Shown: positions 1-7,269 of the stretch, in pieces
Layout of the letters: every line of letters starts with the position of its first letter
Position numbering within the stretch: position 1 is the first letter of the stretch
Assembly (NCBI RefSeq): GCF_039679125.1
Contig: NZ_CP155551.1
Span: 124,001-188,000 of the forward strand
Length of the DNA: 64,000 nt
From: Blastococcus sp. HT6-4
GTDB lineage: Bacteria; Actinomycetota; Actinomycetes; Mycobacteriales; Geodermatophilaceae
Direction of reading: 5' to 3'
Position numbers and translations under genes: made by a program
The notes under the pieces: generated by a model
Seen by the model: the letters and a program-made list of their open reading frames with translations, nothing else
What the model was told of the DNA's origin: nothing
Database searches by the model: none

Positions 1-806
1 GGCACCTGCTGTCGCACACCTCCGGCGTCTCGGGCTGGGAACAGCCGTTCTCGATCCGCGACATGTACGACTGGGACACGGCCACCGAGCGGCTGGCCCA
101 GCAGCGGCCGTGGTGGGAGCCAGGGACGGCGTCGGGCTACCACGCGAACAACCAGGGGCACCTGGTCGGCGAGATCGTCCGGCGGATCACCAACACGACG
201 TTCAAGAAGTTCGTGGCCGACCAGATCGCCGACCGGCTGGGTGCGGACTTCCAGATCGGCGCCCGCGAGTCGGAGGTGTCCCGCATCGCCCCGGTGGTGC
301 CGCCACCGCCGCCGGACGTCGACCCGCGCGCGCTGGACCCGGAGTCGGTGGCCGTGAAGACCTTCACCGGCCCGCTCGCCTCGGCGAAGGCGGCCAACTC
401 GCCCGAGTGGCGGGCCGCGGACATGGGCGCGCTGAACGGCCACTCCAACGCGCGCGGCGTGATGAAGGTGCTGCGGACGCTGTCACTCGGCGGCGAGGCC
501 GGCGGGGTCCGGCTGCTGTCGCCCTCGACGGTGGACCTGGTGTTCGACCAGCAGGCCGACGGCGTCGACCTGGTGCTCGGCGCCCCGTTCCGGTGGGGCA
601 TGGGCTTCTGCCTGGGCTCGCCGACGGTGCCCTACGTGCCTGAGGGGCGCACGCTGTTCTGGGGTGGCTGGGGCGGCTCGCTCGCGGTGATGGACCTCGA
701 CCGGCGGCTGACGATCACCTACATGATGAACCGGATGGGCGGCGGGCTGATCGGCTCGCCGCGCAGCGAGGCCTACGTCCGCGCCGTCTACGACGCCCTG
801 GGCTGA
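1..806 (+). CDS. Serine beta-lactamase-fold hydrolase/esterase, 3' part only
   Basis: The gene is cut by the left edge of the window; 267 codons are visible, in frame from base 3. It begins with a HLLSHTSG stretch, which in the beta-lactamase family (Pfam Beta-lactamase, class C-like esterases and D-aminopeptidases) lies about 60 residues after the catalytic SxxK serine, so the nucleophile lies outside the window. A Y-H-A-N sequence about residue 45 fits the YxN catalytic motif, and a WGGWGGS stretch near the C terminus fits the third box (usually HxG or KTG). The family hydrolyses esters or amides; substrate cannot be told from sequence. The following gene starts 31 bases downstream on the same strand, so the two may be co-transcribed. 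Confidence 0.85.
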   Translation, partial: HLLSHTSGVSGWEQPFSIRDMYDWDTATERLAQQRPWWEPGTASGYHANNQGHLVGEIVRRITNTTFKKFVADQIADRLGADFQIGARESEVSRIAPVVPPPPPDVDPRALDPESVAVKTFTGPLASAKAANSPEWRAADMGALNGHSNARGVMKVLRTLSLGGEAGGVRLLSPSTVDLVFDQQADGVDLVLGAPFRWGMGFCLGSPTVPYVPEGRTLFWGGWGGSLAVMDLDRRLTITYMMNRMGGGLIGSPRSEAYVRAVYDALG

Positions 807-837
807 CCGGCCCGTCGCGGCCCGAGGAGGAACGCCC

Positions 838-1494
838 GTGTCAGGTACCGATGCGCCCGGGCGGGCGGCTCCGGGCGAGGGCGCGGCGCCCCTCGTCGAG
901 GCGCTGGTCCGCCCTGCCGTGCCGGCCGGTGGCAGGCCGGTGGGTCTCGACGACGTGCTCCCGCGGCCCGAGCACGTCACCCGGCAGGCGCGCTGGATCC
1001 CCGCCCCGCCGGCGGTGGTGTGGGAGGCCCTGCACGAGACGCGGCTGAGCATGCTGCCGGTGACGCTGGCGCTGGGCGCCGCCCGGTTCCTCCCGGTCGT
1101 CCTGGCCGGCCGTGGGTTCGGCCTGCTGCACGACCGGCCGTTCCTCGACGCGCTGCCGGTGCCGCTGCTGGTCTCGGACCCGCCGTCGTCGCTGCTGTTC
1201 GGTGGCGCGCTGCAGGCCTGGCGGCCCTCCGGTGGCGACCGCGGCCCGCGGCTGGACGCCGAGGGGCTGCGCTCCTTCACCCAGCGCGGCTGGGTGAAGG
1301 CCGCGATGGACTTCCGGTTGACGCCGCGGGGCAGCGGGACGGAGCTGAGCTCGGAGACGCGCGTGGCCTCGACCGACGCCGAGACCCGGCGGCGGTTCGA
1401 CCGCTACTGGCGGCTGGTGCGGCCGGGCAGCTCGGCGATCCGCTGGGAGGTGCTGACGGCGGTCGAGCTGAAGGCCACCGGCCGGCTGTACTGA
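838..1494 (+). CDS. SRPBCC-fold protein of unknown function
   Basis: A 218-residue protein. The GTG start is chosen because a good ribosome site (GAGGAGG) lies just before it. Residues from about 45 onward (WIPAPPAVVWEAL) look like the start of a polyketide-cyclase/START-like SRPBCC domain, and the C-terminal part (ETRVASTDAETRRRFDRYW) resembles the last strand and long helix of actinobacterial SRPBCC proteins. Such domains form a hydrophobic pocket for a lipid-like ligand. No catalytic residues can be assigned. It sits between a beta-lactamase-fold hydrolase and a short-chain dehydrogenase on the same strand, which suggests a small-molecule or lipid pathway, but no pathway can be named. Confidence 0.7.
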   Translation: MSGTDAPGRAAPGEGAAPLVEALVRPAVPAGGRPVGLDDVLPRPEHVTRQARWIPAPPAVVWEALHETRLSMLPVTLALGAARFLPVVLAGRGFGLLHDRPFLDALPVPLLVSDPPSSLLFGGALQAWRPSGGDRGPRLDAEGLRSFTQRGWVKAAMDFRLTPRGSGTELSSETRVASTDAETRRRFDRYWRLVRPGSSAIRWEVLTAVELKATGRLY

Positions 1495-1553
1495 CCGGTC
1501 GTCGTGCGCGGCGCCGGGTCGATGGCGTCCGCCCGCTCGTGGAGGATCCGCCC

Positions 1554-2483
1554 ATGGCCTGGACCGAGAAGGACATCCCCGACCTCAGCGGGCGGACGGC
1601 CGTGGTGACCGGCGGCAACGGCGGGCTCGGCTTCCAGACGGCGCTGGCACTGGCCGGAGCGGGCGCGCACGTGGTGGTGGCTGCCCGGGACCGCGCCAAG
1701 ACCACGGCCGCGGTGACGCGGATCGGGCGGCGGTACCCGGCGGCGTCGCTGGAGGTGGTGCCGCTGGACCTGGGCGACCTCGCGAGGGTGTCGGCCGCCG
1801 CGGGCACGATCCTGGCCGGGCACGGGCGCGTCGACGTCCTGGTGAACAACGCCGGGGTGATGGCGATGCCGCAGCGCACCACCGCCGACGGGTTCGAGCT
1901 GCAGCTCGGCGTCAACCATCTCGGGCACTGGGCCTTCACCGCGCGCCTGCTCCCGGCCCTGCTCGCGGCGCCGGCCGCGCGCGTGGTCACGGTGACGAGC
2001 ACGGCGCGCCACCGCGCCCGGCGGCTCGATCCGGACGATCCGCACATGACGCGGAGCTACGGGGCATGGGCGTCGTACGCGCGGGCCAAGATGGCCAACC
2101 TGCACTTCGGCCTGGGCCTGCAGCAGCGCTTCGCCGGGGCCGGTGTCGCGGCGTCGTCGCTGGTCGCCCACCCGGGGCTGTCGGACACCGACCTGCAGGC
2201 GCGGTCGGTGCGGGAGGGCGGTGCCGGCTGGGTGGGCGCCTTCTTCGAGGCGCTGACGGCGCGGTCGGGGATGACGCCGTTCGAGGGCGCCCGGCCGCAG
2301 TTGCGGGCCGCGACCGACCCGCGGGCGACGGGCGGGGAGCTGTACGCGCCGCGGTTCGGCTCGCACGGGCCTGCGGTTCGCCGGCCGATCCTGCGACGGT
2401 TCGGCCTGCAGGAGCGGATCGACGTCCTGTGGGAGATCTCCGAGCGGGAGACCGGCATCCCGCTGGAGGTCCGCCCGGCGTGA
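1554..2483 (+). CDS. Short-chain dehydrogenase/reductase (SDR)
   Basis: A 309-residue NAD(P)-dependent oxidoreductase of the classical/atypical SDR type closest to retinol dehydrogenase/protochlorophyllide reductase-like proteins. The TGGNGGLG cofactor-binding motif is at about residues 20-27, the NNAGVM motif at about 99-104, and the catalytic Y-x-x-x-K as YARAK after a TSTA serine stretch. The open frame continues upstream, but the ATG at 1554 follows a GGAGG and gives the normal SDR start (DLSGRTAVVTGG). The substrate is unknown. It converges with the HxlR gene, ending only 8 bases from it. Confidence 0.9.
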   Translation: MAWTEKDIPDLSGRTAVVTGGNGGLGFQTALALAGAGAHVVVAARDRAKTTAAVTRIGRRYPAASLEVVPLDLGDLARVSAAAGTILAGHGRVDVLVNNAGVMAMPQRTTADGFELQLGVNHLGHWAFTARLLPALLAAPAARVVTVTSTARHRARRLDPDDPHMTRSYGAWASYARAKMANLHFGLGLQQRFAGAGVAASSLVAHPGLSDTDLQARSVREGGAGWVGAFFEALTARSGMTPFEGARPQLRAATDPRATGGELYAPRFGSHGPAVRRPILRRFGLQERIDVLWEISERETGIPLEVRPA

Positions 2484-2490
2484 GGCCGGC

Positions 2491-2958
2491 TCAGCGGGGG
2501 AGCGGGCCGTGCCCGGGCTCGCTGCCGTCGGGCACGCGCCGTTCGGTGCCCCGGCCCACCGGCTCCCCGCAGACGTCGCAGGTCCAGGAGGCGGAGATGC
2601 GGTGCCCGTGGTGGTGCAGCTCGGCCGGCGGGACGTCGGCGACGTAGCGGTCACCCCACTGCATCAGCGACTGCAGCACCGGGAGCAGGTCGAGCCCGGC
2701 CGTGGTCAGGTGGTAGTCGGCGCGCGGCGGCGTCCGGCTGTACTCCCGCCGCTCCAGCACCCCGGCGTCCACCAGCGCGGTCAGGCGGGCCGCCAGCCGC
2801 TCGCGCGGTGCGCCGGTGCCCCGCAGGATCTCGCCGAACCGGTGCGCGCCCAGCGACACCTCGCGGACGATCAGCAGCGCCCACCGGTCGCCGACGACGT
2901 CGAGCGCGCCCGCGATGGAGCAGCGCCGGCCCGGTAGCTCGTCGAGTCGCGTCGTCAT
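2491..2958 (-). CDS. HxlR-family transcriptional regulator
   Basis: A 155-residue winged-helix protein with the HxlR hallmark opening (C-SIAGALDVVGDRWALLIVRE, residues about 13-33) and the conserved FGEILRGTGAPRERLAARL recognition region. The family regulates detoxification and redox genes and usually acts on its divergent neighbour. The C-terminal 40 residues add a CDVCG pair and several histidines (HHHGH), a tail longer than the usual 110-130-residue HxlR protein, which could bind metal or a thiol-reactive ligand; this is inference. It is divergent from an MFS exporter, and the intergenic region carries two palindromes of identical design, so it most likely represses the exporter and itself. 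Confidence 0.92.
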   Translation of the reverse strand: MTTRLDELPGRRCSIAGALDVVGDRWALLIVREVSLGAHRFGEILRGTGAPRERLAARLTALVDAGVLERREYSRTPPRADYHLTTAGLDLLPVLQSLMQWGDRYVADVPPAELHHHGHRISASWTCDVCGEPVGRGTERRVPDGSEPGHGPLPR

Positions 2959-2965
2959 GCCACAA

Positions 2966-2982
2966 GGTTCGCATGTCGAACC
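2966..2982. promoter_or_regulatory. Operator-like inverted repeat, copy 1 (HxlR-MFS intergenic)
   Basis: GGTTCG-N5-CGAACC, perfect 6-base arms, starting 8 bases upstream of the HxlR start codon. The inner spacer is CATGT. It matches copy 2 at 3008-3024 in both arms and in the last three spacer bases (TGT). Confidence 0.75.
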
Positions 2983-3007
2983 GAATCGTGTAGCGTCCCG
3001 GCCACTT

Positions 3008-3024
3008 GGTTCGGTTGTCGAACC
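3008..3024. promoter_or_regulatory. Operator-like inverted repeat, copy 2 (HxlR-MFS intergenic)
   Basis: GGTTCG-N5-CGAACC (spacer GTTGT), ending 21 bases upstream of the MFS start codon. Its centre is 42 bases from that of copy 1, about four helical turns, so two regulator dimers would sit on the same face of the DNA. Confidence 0.75.
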
Positions 3025-3045
3025 ATCAAGGCGACGGGAGTGCCC

Positions 3046-4452
3046 ATGCGCACGACGGCGGAACGACGGAATTCCACGACCACCCGTCCGGGCCTCGTGC
3101 TCCTCGTGGTCTCCGCGGCGGTCTTCCTCGCCAGCCTCGATCTGTTCATCGTCAACGTGGCGTTCCCGGCGCTGAGCCGCTCACTCGACGCCTCCACCGG
3201 TGCGCTGTCCTGGGTGCTGAACGGCTACACGATCGGTTTCGCCGCCCTGCTCGCCCCGGCCGGCCGTGTCGCCGATCGCATCGGCCGGCGGCGGGTCTTC
3301 CTCACCGGCCTCGCCACCTTCGGCGCCGGGTCGCTGGGCTGTGCGCTGGCCTGGGGCGTCGGCAGCCTGGTCGCCTTCCGCGGCGTGCAGTCCGTGGGCG
3401 CGGCGATGGTGACGGCGACGTCGCTGGCGCTGCTGCTGCACACCTTCGCGCCGGCCCGGCGCGCGCAGGCCATCGCGGTCTGGTCGGCCGTCGGGGGCGT
3501 CGCCGCCGCGCTCGGGCCGCCGATCGGCGGGCTGCTGGTCGAGGTGTCCTGGCGGTGGGTGTTCCTGGTGAACCTGCCGGTCGTGGTCGCCGCCCTCGCG
3601 GTGGGCCTGCGGGTGCTGCCCGAGTCACGGGATGCCGCCGAGACGCGCCGGCCCGACGTGGTGGGCACCGCGCTGCTGGTGCTCGCCGTCGGTGCGCTGG
3701 CGTACGCGCTGGTCGAGGCGCCCGAGCGGGGCTGGGGCGACGGCGTCGTCCTGGGGCTGCTGGCCGCGGCCGTGGTCGCCGGCGTGCTGGTCGTCGCCCG
3801 GGCCGCCGGTGCCCCGCTGGGGCTCGTCCCGGTCCTCCCGCTGCCGCTCTTCCGCGCCCGGGCGTTCTCGCTGGCCTGCCTCGCCGTGGCGGCGTTCATG
3901 GCCGCCTTCGCCGCGATGCTGCTAGGCAACGTGCTGTGGCTGACCGGCGGCTGGGGCTACTCGGCGATCGAGGCCGGCTTCGCGCTGGTGCCGGGCCCGC
4001 TGGTGGCCGCGCTGACGGCGGTCCCTGCCGGGCGGCTCGGTGCCCGGATCGGGTGCGGGGTGGTCGCCGCGGCCGGGACCGCCCTGTTCGCCCTCGGCGG
4101 GCTCTGGTGGCTCACGCAGATCGGCGCCGACGCCCACTACGCGACGCAGTTCCTCCCCGGGCAGCTGCTCACCGGCCTGGGCGTCGGGCTCGCCCTCACC
4201 AACCTGTCCGCGGCCGTGTCGTCGGCACTCCCGCCGGCGGCGCTCGCCACCGGCTCGGCCACCTTCGGCGCGGCGCGCCAACTCGGCGCCACGCTCGGCG
4301 TCGCCCTGCTGCTGGCCGCAGTGGCCGGGAACGGCGGGGCCCTGCCCGGCGCCGACCGCGGCTGGCTGCTCGTCACCGTCCTCGCTGCCGGGGCCAGTGC
4401 CCTCGCGCTCGCCATCGGCCGCGCCCAGCACCCCGACCTGCCCGCTCGCTGA
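3046..4452 (+). CDS. MFS drug-type exporter (DHA2/EmrB-like)
   Basis: A 468-residue inner-membrane transporter with about 14 predicted membrane segments. Motif A of major facilitator proteins is seen as GRVADRIGRRRVF near residue 70, and a motif-C-like glycine/proline-rich segment (GPPIGGLLVE) near 160, which marks drug/H+ antiporters. A GTG two codons upstream (3040) is possible; the ATG at 3046 has GGGAG five bases before it. The gene is divergent from an HxlR regulator with two operator palindromes between them, so induction by the exported compound is likely. A thioesterase gene follows 16 bases later and may be in the same transcript. Confidence 0.88.
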   Translation: MRTTAERRNSTTTRPGLVLLVVSAAVFLASLDLFIVNVAFPALSRSLDASTGALSWVLNGYTIGFAALLAPAGRVADRIGRRRVFLTGLATFGAGSLGCALAWGVGSLVAFRGVQSVGAAMVTATSLALLLHTFAPARRAQAIAVWSAVGGVAAALGPPIGGLLVEVSWRWVFLVNLPVVVAALAVGLRVLPESRDAAETRRPDVVGTALLVLAVGALAYALVEAPERGWGDGVVLGLLAAAVVAGVLVVARAAGAPLGLVPVLPLPLFRARAFSLACLAVAAFMAAFAAMLLGNVLWLTGGWGYSAIEAGFALVPGPLVAALTAVPAGRLGARIGCGVVAAAGTALFALGGLWWLTQIGADAHYATQFLPGQLLTGLGVGLALTNLSAAVSSALPPAALATGSATFGAARQLGATLGVALLLAAVAGNGGALPGADRGWLLVTVLAAGASALALAIGRAQHPDLPAR

Positions 4453-4468
4453 CCTCACCGGAGACGCC

Positions 4469-5227
4469 ATGGACATCGCCCCGCCCCTCCTCGACCGGAC
4501 CCGCCTCGTGTTCGACCCGAGCTGGCGGTCGTTCACCAGCACGCAGGGCGGGCTGGTCGTCGGCCACCTCCTGGCCGCCGCCGCAGCGCTGGCCGGGGCG
4601 CCCCCGCGCGCGGTGACCGCGCACCTCCTGAGCGGCGTCGCCCCCGGCGTCGAGGCGGTGGTGACGGCGGCGGCCGACCGCAGCGCCCGCACCGGCAGCG
4701 TGCGCAGCGAGCTGATCCAGGACGGCGAGCTGCGCGCGGTGGCCCAGACGCTCACCCTCGCCCGCCCCGCCTCCCCGGGGATCGAGCACGGTGCGCCGGC
4801 GGAGTCGCCGCGGGTCGCCGACGGCGTCCCGTTCGAGCTGCCGCGCGCGTACGTGCCGGTCGCCGAGCACACCGAGATCCGGGCGCTGGGCACCTCGCGT
4901 CCGCTCGCCGGGGGCACCGAGCCGCGGCTGCACGCGTGGGTGCGCATCCGCGGTGGGGAGCTCGAGTCGCTGGTGCAGCTCGGGGTGCTGCTCGACGCGC
5001 TCCCGCCGTCGCTGTTCGCCGTCCGCACCGTGCCGGCGGCGATGCCCACCGTCGAGCTCACCGCCCACCTCGCGGGCCCGGTGCCCGGGACGGGCGCGTG
5101 GGTGCGCGTCGACCAGCGGACCGTGTGGTGCGACGCCGACATCGCCATCGACGACGTGGAGCTGCGGGCGGAGGACGGCTCGCTGGTCGCCCGCGGCCGC
5201 CAGACCCGCCGCCTGCTCGGCCCGTGA
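4469..5227 (+). CDS. Acyl-CoA thioesterase-like double hot-dog protein
   Basis: A 252-residue protein with the layout of the TesB-like thioesterase families: an N-terminal hot-dog half containing the FDPSWRSFTSTQGGLVVGHLLAAAAAL stretch (the G-G-x-x-x-G/A helix that packs under the sheet) and a C-terminal half with LDALPPSLF and the typical late strands (VWCDADIAIDDVEL, RGRQTRRLL). The family hydrolyses acyl-CoA thioesters in the cytoplasm. The conserved Asp/Gln/Thr triad cannot be assigned with confidence. The start is the ATG at 4469, 16 bases after the MFS stop, suggesting an operon of exporter plus thioesterase. A long perfect hairpin follows directly. Confidence 0.72.
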   Translation: MDIAPPLLDRTRLVFDPSWRSFTSTQGGLVVGHLLAAAAALAGAPPRAVTAHLLSGVAPGVEAVVTAAADRSARTGSVRSELIQDGELRAVAQTLTLARPASPGIEHGAPAESPRVADGVPFELPRAYVPVAEHTEIRALGTSRPLAGGTEPRLHAWVRIRGGELESLVQLGVLLDALPPSLFAVRTVPAAMPTVELTAHLAGPVPGTGAWVRVDQRTVWCDADIAIDDVELRAEDGSLVARGRQTRRLLGP

Positions 5228-5229
5228 GA

Positions 5230-5277
5230 ACGCGCTGAGGGCTGCCCCGGCACGCTCCGCGGCAGCCCTCAGCGCGT
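5230..5277. terminator. Long perfect hairpin after the thioesterase gene
   Basis: Two 17-base perfectly complementary arms (5230-5246 and 5261-5277) with a 14-base loop, starting 3 bases after the stop codon. There is no T-run, as is common for actinobacterial terminators. It lies between convergent genes and could serve both. Confidence 0.7.
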
Positions 5278-5298
5278 GGTGATCATGTTGCCCGCGGC

Positions 5299-5688
5299 TC
5301 AGACCCAGGAGGCGTCGGCCGCCATGCCGGCCTCGGTGAGGCGCAGCCGGAGGTGGCCGTCCTCCGACGTCGGGGTCCACCGGGACGGATCGGCCAGCAC
5401 CGCCCGTGCGGTGTCCGCGTCCGGGCGGCGGAGGAAGTGGCCGGAGTTCCAGATCCGCCACTCCCCGGCGGTGCGCGGGCGGGGCGTGTCCGCCGGCGGG
5501 TCGCCGTAGACCTCGAGGAGGCCCGCGTCGAACCAGCCGAGCAACTGGCGGGAGCACTCGGCCGAGTCCCAGGGCGCGTGGTCGCCCCGCCCGTCGCCGG
5601 TCCGCATCGGCACCTCCCAGAGCCAGGATTCCTCGGCGACGGCCAGGTACATCTGCTCGACGAACTCCGAGGGCTCCTCCCGGATCAA
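5299..5688 (-). CDS. Hypothetical protein, 129 residues
   Basis: I do not recognise the family. The protein is soluble and acidic, rich in tryptophan, with an opening EEPSEFVEQMYLAVAEESWLWE and a pattern of charged helices. Parts such as LLGWFDAGLLEVY and ARAVLADPSRW look like the winged-helix-like or immunity-type small actinobacterial proteins that read as single compact domains, but no function can be given. Coding bias fits a real gene, and it is bounded by the hairpin at 5230-5277 on its 3' side. Confidence 0.6.
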   Translation of the reverse strand: MIREEPSEFVEQMYLAVAEESWLWEVPMRTGDGRGDHAPWDSAECSRQLLGWFDAGLLEVYGDPPADTPRPRTAGEWRIWNSGHFLRRPDADTARAVLADPSRWTPTSEDGHLRLRLTEAGMAADASWV

Positions 5689-5888
5689 TCGGTCACCTCG
5701 ATCTGCGCGGCCGGGACGTCGTCACACGACATGTCAGTTCACGACCTCTCCCGCAGGTGGTGGCCTGCGACCGGGGATACCCGCATGGTGCCCTCCGGGC
5801 GGCCGGAGCGGGGCTGCGCGCGCCGCCCCGGCCGCGATCAGCCGCCGGGCAGGCCGGCCTGCCGGGCGGAGGTCGCCCACGTGCCCTG

Positions 5889-5907
5889 GTAGCACAGCCG
5901 GTGCTAC
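5889..5907. promoter_or_regulatory. Operator-like palindrome upstream of the toxin-antitoxin pair
   Basis: GTAGCAC-N5-GTGCTAC, 7-base perfect arms, ending 9 bases before the antitoxin start. The right arm runs into TACTTTGAAC, a plausible -10 region, so binding would block transcription. Phd/VapB antitoxins, alone or with toxin, autorepress at such sites. Confidence 0.65.
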
Positions 5908-5916
5908 TTTGAACCC

Positions 5917-6186
5917 GTGGTGCGTATCGGCGTACGTGAGCTCCGGCAGAACGCCAGCAGGTATCTGGCGCGCGTCAAGGCGGGCGAAACGGTCGAGGTG
6001 ACCGAACGGGGCGTGCTCGTCGCACGGCTCGTGCCTCCGCTGCCCTCGCAGTCCGCGCGGGACCGGCTGGTGGCCGCAGGGAGGCTGGTCCCGGCGAGGA
6101 GCCCGCGGCGCCTGCCGGAGCCGGTGCGCACGGGTGGACCGTCCACCGGTGAGGTGCTCGACGACCTCCGTGAGGACCGTCTGTGA
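5917..6186 (+). CDS. Phd/YefM-type antitoxin
   Basis: An 89-residue protein starting VRIGVRELRQNASRYLARVKAGETVEVTERG, the textbook N-terminal fold of Phd/YefM antitoxins, which dimerises and binds DNA. The C-terminal half is Arg/Pro-rich and ends with STGEVLDDLREDR, the flexible acidic tail that inserts in the toxin active site. GTG at 5917 is followed directly by a second GTG at 5920; either could be used. Its stop overlaps the toxin start by four bases, so translation is coupled, and a palindromic operator lies upstream. Confidence 0.93.
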   Translation: MVRIGVRELRQNASRYLARVKAGETVEVTERGVLVARLVPPLPSQSARDRLVAAGRLVPARSPRRLPEPVRTGGPSTGEVLDDLREDRL

Positions 6187-6575
6187 TCTACCTCGACTCG
6201 TCGGCCCTGCTGAAGCTGGTCCGCGCCGAGGAGTACAGCGCCGAACTGAGCTCCTGGCTGGCCGATCGACCGGACGTGCCCCTGGTGAGCAGCGCGCTGG
6301 CGCGGGTCGAGGTGCTCCGGGCGTGCCGACGGATCGATACGCGGCTGCTGGCACCGGGCCGTGCCGTCCTCGCCGTGCTGGACACCGTCCCCGTCGACGA
6401 CGACGTCCTGGCGGCAGCGGCCGAGCTCCCCGAGCCCGGGCTGCGCAGTCTCGATGCGCTGCACCTGGCCAGCGCTCTGAGCCTGGATCCCGACCTCGAG
6501 GCATTCGTGGCCTACGACGCCCGGCTTACCGCCGCGGCCGCCGACGCAGGGTTGACGGTCGCTCGACCCGGCTGA
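6183..6575 (+). CDS. vapC: PIN-domain ribonuclease toxin (VapC family)
   Basis: A 130-residue PIN domain. The conserved acidic residues are visible: D5 in IYLDSSALLKL, a glutamate in ALARVEVLRA (about residue 43), D96-region in LRSLDALHLASAL, and a final D in VAYDARLTAAA. VapC toxins cleave RNA (tRNA or the sarcin-ricin loop of 23S rRNA) when freed from antitoxin. The GTG start overlaps the antitoxin stop (GTGA), the usual arrangement. The pairing of a Phd-type antitoxin with a PIN toxin is common in actinobacteria. Confidence 0.93.
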   Translation: MIYLDSSALLKLVRAEEYSAELSSWLADRPDVPLVSSALARVEVLRACRRIDTRLLAPGRAVLAVLDTVPVDDDVLAAAAELPEPGLRSLDALHLASALSLDPDLEAFVAYDARLTAAAADAGLTVARPG

Positions 6576-6606
6576 CGGACCCTGGGAAGCCGAGGGCCGG
6601 CTGCGG

Positions 6607-7269
6607 TCAGCCGTCGAGCAGGCCGGCCTCGTGGGCGAGGATCGCCGCCTGGGTGCGGTTGACCAGGTCGAGCTTGGTGAGCAGCCGGGAGACGTAGGTC
6701 TTCACCGTCGCCTCGCTGACGAACAGCCGCTTCGCCAGCTCGGCGTTGGGTTCGCCGGTGCCGAGCAGCGCCAGCACCTCGCGCTCGCGGTCGGAGAGGT
6801 CGGCGATGCGGCGCAACGCCTCGGCCTTGCGCGGGGCGGCCTTCTTGTCCACGTAGGACTCGATGATCGCGGCGGTCACGGCGGGGGACAGGGTCGCCGT
6901 CCCGTCGGCCACGGCCCGCACCGCGGCGGCGATCTCCCGCGGCGGGGTGTCCTTGAGCAGGAAGCCACCGGCACCGGCGGCCAGCGCCGCGTGCACGTAC
7001 TCGTCGACGTGGAAGGTGGTGAGGACGGCGACCCTCGGCGCCTGCGGCAGCGCGAGCATCTGCCTGGTGGCGGTCAGGCCGTCCAGGACCGGCATCCGGA
7101 TGTCGATGAGGACGACGTCGGGGCGCAGCTCGCGGGCCGCCCGGACGCCGTCGGCGCCGTTGCCCGCCTCGCCGACCACCTCGAACCCGCCGGCCGACTC
7201 CAGCACGGTCCGCAGCCCGAACCGCACCAGCTCCTCGTCATCGACCAGCAGCACCCGGATGTCGCTCAC
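6607..7269 (-). CDS. NarL/FixJ-type response regulator
   Basis: A 220-residue two-component response regulator. The receiver domain has D10/D11, the phosphoryl acceptor D56 (VVLIDIRMP) and a conserved Lys in FLLKDTPP; the LuxR-type helix-turn-helix follows at about 150-215 (LSDREREVLALLGTGEPNAELAKRLFVSEATVKTYVSRLL region). Its start overlaps the stop of the sensor kinase gene by four bases, so the two are coupled. The ABC exporter genes on the other side of the kinase are the likely target, since a palindrome lies right before them. Confidence 0.95.
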   Translation of the reverse strand: MSDIRVLLVDDEELVRFGLRTVLESAGGFEVVGEAGNGADGVRAARELRPDVVLIDIRMPVLDGLTATRQMLALPQAPRVAVLTTFHVDEYVHAALAAGAGGFLLKDTPPREIAAAVRAVADGTATLSPAVTAAIIESYVDKKAAPRKAEALRRIADLSDREREVLALLGTGEPNAELAKRLFVSEATVKTYVSRLLTKLDLVNRTQAAILAHEAGLLDG

